From Methanoregula sp. (GTDB lineage Archaea; Halobacteriota; Methanomicrobia; Methanomicrobiales; Methanospirillaceae), in the NCBI GenBank assembly GCA_013331015.1, contig DUHF01000284.1:1-7925 (forward strand): a DNA stretch of 7,925 nt, given 5' to 3'. A program made the position numbers and the translations under genes. This document shows positions 1 to 4,539 of the stretch, piece by piece (the stretch's first letter is position 1; each line of letters opens with the position of its first letter). The notes under the pieces were generated by a model, which ran no database searches, had not been told where the DNA came from, and saw only the letters and a program-made list of their open reading frames with translations.

Positions 1-203
1 TGTCGGATGTCTGCGAGATCTTAATCGTGGTCCAGTACGAGAAACGCAAATGCTGTATCCCGGTGGACCTTGTTGAAGGCAAACAGGAAGTGGTGGTCAA
101 ACCGTTAAGCAAGCTCATCGGCAATACCCGGGGCGTTAGCGGGATCACCATTTTAGGAGACGGGGAAGTTGTCCCGGTTCTCGATGTAAACACCATTGTA
201 TAG
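1..203 (+). CDS. cheA: Chemotaxis histidine kinase CheA, C-terminal end (partial)
   Basis: Only the last 66 codons are present, reading in the frame that begins at base 3 and ending at TAG 201-203. The peptide carries the hallmark end of the CheW-like regulatory (P5) domain of CheA: a VDLVEGKQEVVVKPL stretch, then GVSGITILGDGEVVPVLDV. The 'vVvKpL ... G(I/V)sG.tilGDG.v..ilDv' pattern separates CheA from stand-alone CheW, whose end is different. In the family this domain docks on CheW and the receptor array in the cytoplasm, while the upstream domains (not visible here) phosphorylate CheY and CheB. The stop lies 9 bases before cheC and the TAG overlaps the cheC ribosome binding site, so the two are probably translationally coupled. 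The kinase domain and promoter lie outside the window. Confidence 0.92.
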   Translation, partial: SDVCEILIVVQYEKRKCCIPVDLVEGKQEVVVKPLSKLIGNTRGVSGITILGDGEVVPVLDVNTIV

Positions 204-208
204 GAGAC
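202..208 (+). promoter_or_regulatory. Shine-Dalgarno site of cheC
   Basis: AGGAGAC lies just before the cheC ATG, with GGAG at 203-206 and six bases of spacing. It overlaps the cheA stop codon, the classic layout for coupled translation, and it fixes the cheC start at 213. Confidence 0.75.
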
Positions 209-212
209 AACC

Positions 213-824
213 ATGAAACTATCAACTGTTCAGGCAGACGCGATCCAGGAACTCGGGAACATCGGGGCGGCACATGCAGCTACCACGCTCTCCCAGATGC
301 TGGGGAGTGCTGTCGAGATGAGCGTGCCGGCCATCAAGGCCATTGATATCTCGGAACTCGGGTCCTACATGGGCGAGGAAGCCGCCGCCATGGTGGCGTT
401 TGAATTACAAGGCGAGATCCCGCACGGGGGCTACATCGTATTTTACATATCCCGCGAATCTGCCATCCGCCTCACCAACACCATGCTCGGCCTGACCGAT
501 ATGAACCGGACCATGAATGAGATGGACGAGAGTGCCCTTTTAGAAGTGGGCAACATCATGGTCTCGGCATTCCTTGATGCAACGGCTGAACTGCTGGGAT
601 TCATCATGCTCCCGTCCCCGCCTGCCCTCACCATCGATATGGCCCATGCTGCCATGTCTTCCCTGGTTGCCCAGATGGGCGAGGAGATTGATGAGGTGCT
701 CCTCTTCTCAACCGAACTGGTCTGCGAGGAGCATAAGATCGACAGCGACATCATCATGATGCCGGAGAATACCACTCTCGCCCGAATCGTAGAACTGATG
801 GAAAACATGATGAAAGGTATCTGA
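213..824 (+). CDS. cheC: CheC, CheY-P phosphatase with two active-site motifs
   Basis: A 203-residue protein, the usual CheC length. CheC dephosphorylates CheY-P in the cytoplasm and binds CheD, which links adaptation to signal output. Both halves of the pseudo-symmetric fold carry the [D/S]-x3-E-x2-N-x22-P phosphatase motif. In the first half it is D9, E13, N16 and P39; in the second it is S107, E111, N114 and P137. The spacing is exact in both, so neither site looks degenerate. This distinguishes it from CheX and from FliY/FliM relatives, which keep one site or carry extra domains. The ATG at 213 has a good Shine-Dalgarno six bases upstream. It sits between cheA and cheD, the arrangement expected for a CheC that works with CheD in an archaeal chemotaxis system driving an archaellum. 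Confidence 0.95.
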   Translation: MKLSTVQADAIQELGNIGAAHAATTLSQMLGSAVEMSVPAIKAIDISELGSYMGEEAAAMVAFELQGEIPHGGYIVFYISRESAIRLTNTMLGLTDMNRTMNEMDESALLEVGNIMVSAFLDATAELLGFIMLPSPPALTIDMAHAAMSSLVAQMGEEIDEVLLFSTELVCEEHKIDSDIIMMPENTTLARIVELMENMMKGI

Positions 825-829
825 TACCT
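815..829 (+). promoter_or_regulatory. Hairpin over the cheC stop and the possible cheD ribosome site
   Basis: AGGTAT (815-820) and ATACCT (824-829) pair perfectly around a three-base loop. The stem contains the cheC TGA stop (822-824) and the only Shine-Dalgarno-like AGGT upstream of the cheD GTG at 834. A ribosome finishing cheC would melt it, which would couple cheD translation to cheC. The stem is short, so this is suggestive only. Confidence 0.35.
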
Positions 830-833
830 GATT

Positions 834-1334
834 GTGGAACCTATGGCCGACGCACTCAGACCCGATGAACAAACATCGATGATAGGGATCGGCGAGTACC
901 GGGTAGGATCGTTTCCCATGATGACGATTGGTCTTGGGTCCTGCATCGGTCTTACGCTCTATGACGAGAGTTCAAAGATCGGTGCCATGGTTCATATCAT
1001 GCTCCCGGACAGTGCCGGAAGAAAGGATCGTCCCGGGAAATATGCGGACACCGCAATCCCCCTGCTCATAAAGGAGCTTGGCATCAAGGGCGCAAAGACC
1101 AAATCGCTCATCGCAAAGATGGCTGGCGGCGCATGCATGTTCGAATACTTCGGCACCAATCTCAATATCGGTGAGCGGAACGCAGAACGGGTCCGTGCAA
1201 TTTTAAAAGCAGAGGGGATCCCCTTAAAAAAGGAAGATGTCGGGGGAAAGGTCGGACGATCCGTCACGTTCTTCCCGGCAAATGCCGGCAAAATCACCAT
1301 ACGGCGGGCGGACGGGACCACCGGTGAACTGTAA
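834..1334 (+). CDS. cheD: CheD, chemoreceptor glutamine deamidase
   Basis: A 166-residue protein matching CheD, which deamidates glutamines on methyl-accepting receptors and also stimulates CheC. The cysteine-protease-like triad is intact with the spacing of the Thermotoga enzyme: T31, C37 (in TIGLGSC) and H54 (in MVHIMLP), that is T to C +6 and C to H +17. The GARxxGG-like region of the family appears as a MAGGACMF segment near residues 96-103. The start chosen is GTG 834, nine bases after cheC; ATG 843, three codons in, is an equally possible start, and neither has a strong Shine-Dalgarno. The stop is TAA 1332-1334, inside the next gene. Having both CheC and CheD in one operon fits the CheC-CheD-CheYp feedback known in Bacillus and archaea. 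Confidence 0.94.
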   Translation: MEPMADALRPDEQTSMIGIGEYRVGSFPMMTIGLGSCIGLTLYDESSKIGAMVHIMLPDSAGRKDRPGKYADTAIPLLIKELGIKGAKTKSLIAKMAGGACMFEYFGTNLNIGERNAERVRAILKAEGIPLKKEDVGGKVGRSVTFFPANAGKITIRRADGTTGEL

Positions 1335-2577
1335 CCCGTATCTCATCCTTATCCTCCTCCTCATCCTGGCGCCTGCAGCTGTTGCTCAACCGGACGGATC
1401 GGATCCCTCTTTTTCCAACCCGGACACGAAACCGGAACCCGTCCCCTTCAAAATCACCCTCTTCATCCCGTCATCCAACATGATCCATTCCGACCAGGTA
1501 CTTGACCAGATCAATACCCTTGACGGCGAGGGCGTGCTCTTTGGAACCTCGTTTGGGCTCTCGCAGTACAATGGCACCTGGTCAACCCGGCATATCAACC
1601 GCAACAACTTCTCCGAAGGGCTCATGGATGAGTATATCACGGCCATTGAGTTTGACCATGAAAAAAATCTCTGGATCGGGTATTCTAAGGGAATCCAGGT
1701 TTACAATGGAATTTATTACCAGACCCTCCGGGACCAGCAGCTCTTCAAGGATCTGCGGATCCGGGATCTCCAGCGCTGGCACGATGATATGTGGGTGGCA
1801 ACCGGGAACTCCGGTCTCCACCGCTTCCGTAACGGTGCCTGGACCTGGTTCCAGCCGATGACCAAAAACGGGCCGGAATTTTATGAAGTCCGGGAGATGG
1901 TGATGGACCCTCTCAGTGACTCCCTGCTCATTGCCACGGCGGATAACGGGCTCTGGATCGTCAAATCTCCGTATGATCCCGTCTTATTCGAACAGATCGC
2001 GCCAAAACGGGGAACCTATGGAGAGATGAAACAGGTAAAACGGGACCCTATGGGTGGCGTATATTTCTTCAATGACACCACGGTTGTGCACTATTCTCCC
2101 GGTCCTGGATTTGTCCCTGTCCTGACTACCGGTGATCTTACCCGGGCAAGAATCGAGATAAACGATCTCTCGGCCGATCCCTTTGGCACCATTTACCTTG
2201 CAACCGATGATGCCATCTATATCTGGAAAAATGAAGGGGTTTATCGCCGGATCAGCCGGTTTGAAGGTATTGGCACTTCGGAAGTGGTACGGACCGTGAC
2301 CGTTGATTCACAAAACCGGGTATGGTTCTCAACCGCAGGGCATGTCGGGTATTACCGTGAAGACCCGGAAGGGCAAAACCCAATCCTGATAGAGACCGCC
2401 GCACCGGACAAAGCCCCCGTCTTACCGGTGCCAACCGGAACTCCTCTCCCGGTTGAGACGCCTGCATTGACACCGGATGAGGATACGGGATCCCGGACCG
2501 GGGGTCTTGCCCCGATCCTCGATCCCATCATCCATGCAATCCAGGCCATTCTTGCAAAACTGGGTATTGCTTTTTGA
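1324..2577 (+). CDS. Secreted seven-bladed beta-propeller protein (regulator-propeller type)
   Basis: The open frame extends back to ATG 1237, but that stretch lies inside cheD and puts 29 polar residues in front of a signal peptide. The likely start is GTG 1324, overlapping cheD by 11 bases, giving 417 residues. Residues 6-21 are a Leu/Ile-rich core ending AVA-Q, a good signal-peptidase site. Seven blade strands follow, each in the '(L/V)(W/Y)(I/V/F)xT ... GLxxY/W' style of two-component-regulator-type propellers: about 71-82 (LFGTSFGLSQY), 116-127 (LWIGYSKGIQVY), 156-168 (MWVATGNSGLHRF), 201-213, 246-257, 290-301 and 333-344. Residues 361-388 are Pro/Thr-rich, and 393-417 form a hydrophobic, possibly membrane-associating C-terminal helix. 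The gene ends in tandem stops TGA TGA. No kinase, receptor or enzyme domain is attached. Position after cheD suggests a surface or sensory role, but the function is unknown. Confidence 0.85.
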   Translation: MNCNPYLILILLLILAPAAVAQPDGSDPSFSNPDTKPEPVPFKITLFIPSSNMIHSDQVLDQINTLDGEGVLFGTSFGLSQYNGTWSTRHINRNNFSEGLMDEYITAIEFDHEKNLWIGYSKGIQVYNGIYYQTLRDQQLFKDLRIRDLQRWHDDMWVATGNSGLHRFRNGAWTWFQPMTKNGPEFYEVREMVMDPLSDSLLIATADNGLWIVKSPYDPVLFEQIAPKRGTYGEMKQVKRDPMGGVYFFNDTTVVHYSPGPGFVPVLTTGDLTRARIEINDLSADPFGTIYLATDDAIYIWKNEGVYRRISRFEGIGTSEVVRTVTVDSQNRVWFSTAGHVGYYREDPEGQNPILIETAAPDKAPVLPVPTGTPLPVETPALTPDEDTGSRTGGLAPILDPIIHAIQAILAKLGIAF

Positions 2578-2628
2578 TGAACGAAGAGTTTGATAAACCT
2601 GCTCTGGTAAAAAATTTTAGAAGTGATG

Positions 2629-2648
2629 ATGGGGGCATCAGCCCCCAT
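2629..2648 (+). terminator. Perfect GC-rich hairpin after the chemotaxis operon
   Basis: ATGGGGGC and GCCCCCAT pair perfectly over eight bases around the loop ATCA, 51 bases after the propeller stop. It is followed by AT-rich sequence rather than a clean T tract; runs of five T occur only later at 2796-2800 and 2825-2829. It is a plausible 3'-end or mRNA-stability structure for the che operon. Because it is palindromic it could serve either strand. Confidence 0.4.
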
Positions 2649-2651
2649 AAT

Positions 2652-2672
2652 TGAAAATTTACATAATTTTCA
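2652..2672. repeat. AT-rich perfect inverted repeat
   Basis: TGAAAATT (2652-2659) and AATTTTCA (2665-2672) pair perfectly around TACAT, three bases after the preceding GC hairpin. CCCAT (2644-2648) from that hairpin can instead pair with ATGGG (2672-2676), so the two arrangements compete. No motif identifies it as a known element. Confidence 0.5.
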
Positions 2673-2685
2673 TGGGAAACGAGCA

Positions 2686-2699
2686 TGAACGAGTGTTCA
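2686..2699. repeat. Short inverted repeat TGAAC/GTTCA
   Basis: TGAAC and GTTCA pair around a four-base GAGT loop. It is the third small palindrome within about 70 bases after the propeller gene. On its own it is weak evidence for anything. Confidence 0.3.
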
Positions 2700-2739
2700 C
2701 ACACCAGAATTATGAAAATGGCTCCAGCATTATGAGCAT

Positions 2740-2788
2740 CCCCCCCCTTCGGGGGTCGCTCGGGCGCCTCGTCGGGCCCTCGCTGGGC
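2740..2788. repeat. Poly-C/UUCG hairpin followed by three tandem GC-rich units
   Basis: Eight C residues (2740-2747) run into TTCG and then G residues (to 2755), forming a CCCC-TTCG-GGGG stem with the very stable UUCG tetraloop. Directly after come three contiguous near-copies of an 11-12 base unit: GTCGCTCGGGC (2755-2765), GCCTCGTCGGGC (2766-2777) and CCTCGCTGGGC (2778-2788). The shared core is (C)TCG(C/T)(T/C)GGGC. Its GC content and repeat structure are unlike the AT-rich flanks, and it codes for nothing convincing on either strand. It resembles a dispersed intergenic (REP-like) element, but that can only be shown by finding other copies in the genome. Confidence 0.6.
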
Positions 2789-3132
2789 AAACACATTTTT
2801 CGTGATTCCCTGTAAACGGACTTAATTTTTCATCTTAGGTGCCTATTTCAACAAAGTACCTTTTGTCGTCGATATTTGAAAAAATAGTTGGATAATTTAA
2901 TCTCCGGAAATTGGAGAAGAGCCACTATTTTAAACACCAACCTATGACTGCAGGGTTGGAAGGATTCAACAACAAAATTAACGCCATAAAACGCGCTGCT
3001 TTTGGTTTTCGGGACATCGGGTATTTCAAACTGAAAATTTTCCAACAGTGCGGGGGCATCTGACGTTTTCAGGTCAACCGCTCTCGGGAACTTCGTCCCC
3101 GCCGCCAGGGCACCCCCCTTATGATTGACTAC

Positions 3133-3159
3133 GCGCAAAAGGTCTGCCGACTTTTGCGC
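3133..3159. repeat. Strong inverted repeat, GCGCAAAA arms
   Basis: GCGCAAAA (3133-3140) pairs with TTTTGCGC (3152-3159). After one unpaired G the stem continues as GTC (3142-3144) with GAC (3149-3151), closing on the four-base loop TGCC. That gives 11 base pairs with one bulge, the strongest fold in the intergenic region. It is not followed by a T tract on the plus strand, so it is not a standard terminator. It could be a structured RNA, a protein-binding palindrome or part of a repeat element. Confidence 0.5.
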
Positions 3160-3261
3160 CACTCACTTACCTCTTCAGGTTCATCCAGAAGTCTGCGGGA
3201 TTGAGATTTTGAGGGAGTTAGTACCTATTGAGAGTTTTTATGGGCCAAATATTCCTGAATT

Positions 3262-3284
3262 GGGAGAAGAGCCTCCCAAAAAAA
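3262..3284 (-). terminator. Oligo-T tract downstream of the minus-strand operon
   Basis: Seven A residues at 3278-3284 read as T7 on the minus strand, 17 bases past the stop codon of the last gene. An oligo-T run without a required hairpin is the usual archaeal intrinsic termination signal. A GGGAG/CTCCC stem (3262-3266 with 3273-3277) lies just beyond it in the direction of transcription. Confidence 0.5.
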
Positions 3285-3301
3285 GAGAACCCGGGAAAGC
3301 C

Positions 3302-4492
3302 TCACCGTTTTTTTAACTCCACGAGGCAGAACTGTTCAATTGCGTCCAGCAATGCTTTCTTTGCCCGCCTGACCCGGACCTCTTCGGTTGAGGCAAAATC
3401 CGCAGCTATGTACCGGAGCACGGTTGCAAAATACTGCAGGTCCGAAAATTCGCGCTCAAAATCAGCCAGCCGGTTGAACGCTTCCTTGGGTTCGCGGTTG
3501 AGGAGCTCAAACGAGAAATCAAAGAGCTCGATGACCTGGGCCGGCATCCCTTTTGAGAGCGCCAGCTTCCGAAAACTGTGGTACGTGATCTTCTTTGTTG
3601 TCAGGAGGGAGAGCTTGAGGCCGAGATAGACCGGTTCGAGTTCGTCCGGGTACTGCTTGATGAGCTGGTTGACAATTCCTGCAGCGCCCCCGGCGTCACG
3701 GTTCTCCAGCTTGTAGTAGTACATCTCCCGCAGGAAGGTGATGTCCGTGTAGAAATGCTCCGAACCGATATCGAGGAGGCGTTTTCGCATCACCGAATCG
3801 TTGGTCATGGCAGCGTTCTTTAATCCCACTTCCAAAAACCACTTCTCGCTTGGGAACCACTCGAGCCCGATCAGGATCATCTGCCAGAAGATCTTTTCAA
3901 GGAATGCCGGATCATCGATCTCCAGCTGCCGGATCTGGCCAACGCCGGGTTTGATACGGGTAAGCGTGATCATCAGTTCCCGGGCAAGGAGTTCCATCTC
4001 GCCGGGACGGTGGGCCCGGATCGATTCATCGTCTTTCTTGAACTCCCGGAGGGAGAGGGTATAGTAACAGAAGGCAACCGCGGTGCCAAGTTTGGCATCA
4101 AGTCTTGAATATTTTTTTAAGTATTCAAGGGCATGGACATAGTCCCCGACTTTGAGGAGCTTTAGCCCGACAACAATGTTGATACCCACTTCCGCATTCT
4201 TCCGTTTCTTGAAACGGATGGCATTGGTCATCACCCGTTTGACAAAATCGAAGTCGTCGATATTTTTACTGGTATCGAGCACCTTGAAGGTGATGCTGTC
4301 CACGAACTCGTCATGGGCTTCATCGGAGATGTTCGGGAAGGAGTTCTCGAGTGCAGAGATGACATACCCGTAGAAGACCGGGAGGTTTGCATCGACTTTT
4401 ACGGTATTGCGCTCGATGTAACCGGAAAAGTCCCGTTGCAACAGGTGCAGCTTGTCGTAAACGATCGCGTCCGAAAGCTTCTCCTCCCGCAT
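3302..4492 (-). CDS. Helical-repeat (TPR-like) protein of unknown function
   Basis: A 396-residue, Lys/Glu-rich, apparently soluble protein with no signal peptide and no membrane segment. It is almost wholly alpha-helical by composition, with paired amphipathic helices in TPR style. The clearest are around residues 101-147 (LLKVGDYVHALEYLKKY, then a second helix with CYYTL) and 252-300 (EMYYYKLENRDAGGAAGIVNQ, then LEPVYLGLKLSLL). No catalytic motif is visible. The ATG at 4492 is the only start: no start codon occurs upstream in frame for seven codons, and the adjoining bases suggest a leaderless message. It follows ABCE1 by 47 bases on the same strand and ends in GAGTTAAAAAAACGG-TGA before an oligo-T tract. 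TPR-like solenoids usually bind other proteins, so a partner role in ribosome recycling is an inference from position only. Confidence 0.8.
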   Translation of the reverse strand: MREEKLSDAIVYDKLHLLQRDFSGYIERNTVKVDANLPVFYGYVISALENSFPNISDEAHDEFVDSITFKVLDTSKNIDDFDFVKRVMTNAIRFKKRKNAEVGINIVVGLKLLKVGDYVHALEYLKKYSRLDAKLGTAVAFCYYTLSLREFKKDDESIRAHRPGEMELLARELMITLTRIKPGVGQIRQLEIDDPAFLEKIFWQMILIGLEWFPSEKWFLEVGLKNAAMTNDSVMRKRLLDIGSEHFYTDITFLREMYYYKLENRDAGGAAGIVNQLIKQYPDELEPVYLGLKLSLLTTKKITYHSFRKLALSKGMPAQVIELFDFSFELLNREPKEAFNRLADFEREFSDLQYFATVLRYIAADFASTEEVRVRRAKKALLDAIEQFCLVELKKR

Positions 4493-4507
4493 ATAGGGAG
4501 AATGGCA

Positions 4508-4523
4508 TGTTAAAATATTAAAA
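4508..4523 (-). promoter_or_regulatory. Possible TATA box for the TPR-like gene
   Basis: On the minus strand this reads TTTTAATATTTTAACA, centred about 24 bases before the ATG at 4492. That is the distance expected when an archaeal TATA box drives a leaderless transcript. The gene lacks a Shine-Dalgarno, which fits. It lies in the 47-base gap after the ABCE1 stop, so it would allow separate expression besides read-through. Confidence 0.4.
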
Positions 4524-4539
4524 GGTAGCAGGGCGGAGG

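Larger units (their letters stand above)
2815..3301. other. AT-richer intergenic stretch, possible decayed element
   Basis: No gene is convincing here. A 104-codon minus-strand frame (2848-3162) has no recognisable domain, no clear ribosome site, and composition unlike the flanking genes. Two short sequence blocks occur twice in the same order and orientation: TTAGGTGCCTATT (2834-2846) with TTAGTACCTATT (3218-3229), and AATTGGAGAAGAGCC (2909-2923) with AATTGGGAGAAGAGCC (3258-3273). The blocks are separated by 62 bases in the first pair and 28 in the second. A CCAACC/GGTTGG stem (2937-2942 with 2954-2959) lies inside. This may be what remains of an insertion sequence or a family of small repeats; no intact transposase motif is visible. 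Confidence 0.4.

Noticed and set aside
443..946. A 167-codon minus-strand frame opposite cheC and cheD.
   Set aside because: The sense strand carries exact CheC and CheD active-site motifs; the antisense product is Ser/Ile/Met-rich with no domain.
2623..2700. GTGATGA at 2623-2629 as a C box of an archaeal C/D guide RNA.
   Set aside because: No CTGA D box or C'/D' pair follows at a suitable distance; the match is likely chance next to the hairpin.
2848..3162. A 104-codon minus-strand frame in the intergenic region.
   Set aside because: It has no recognisable domain, no clear ribosome site, and lies over the degenerate repeats; composition does not match the neighbouring genes. A decayed gene cannot be excluded.
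2578..3301. A CRISPR array or tRNA gene in the large gap.
   Set aside because: The repeats are contiguous without spacers, and no cloverleaf, T-loop GGTTC-AANNC or CCA-type end was seen.
3125..3629. Plus-strand frames at 3125-3316 and 3228-3629.
   Set aside because: The first has no family resemblance, and the second runs antisense into the TPR-like gene with Ser/Arg-rich low-complexity sequence typical of a shadow frame.
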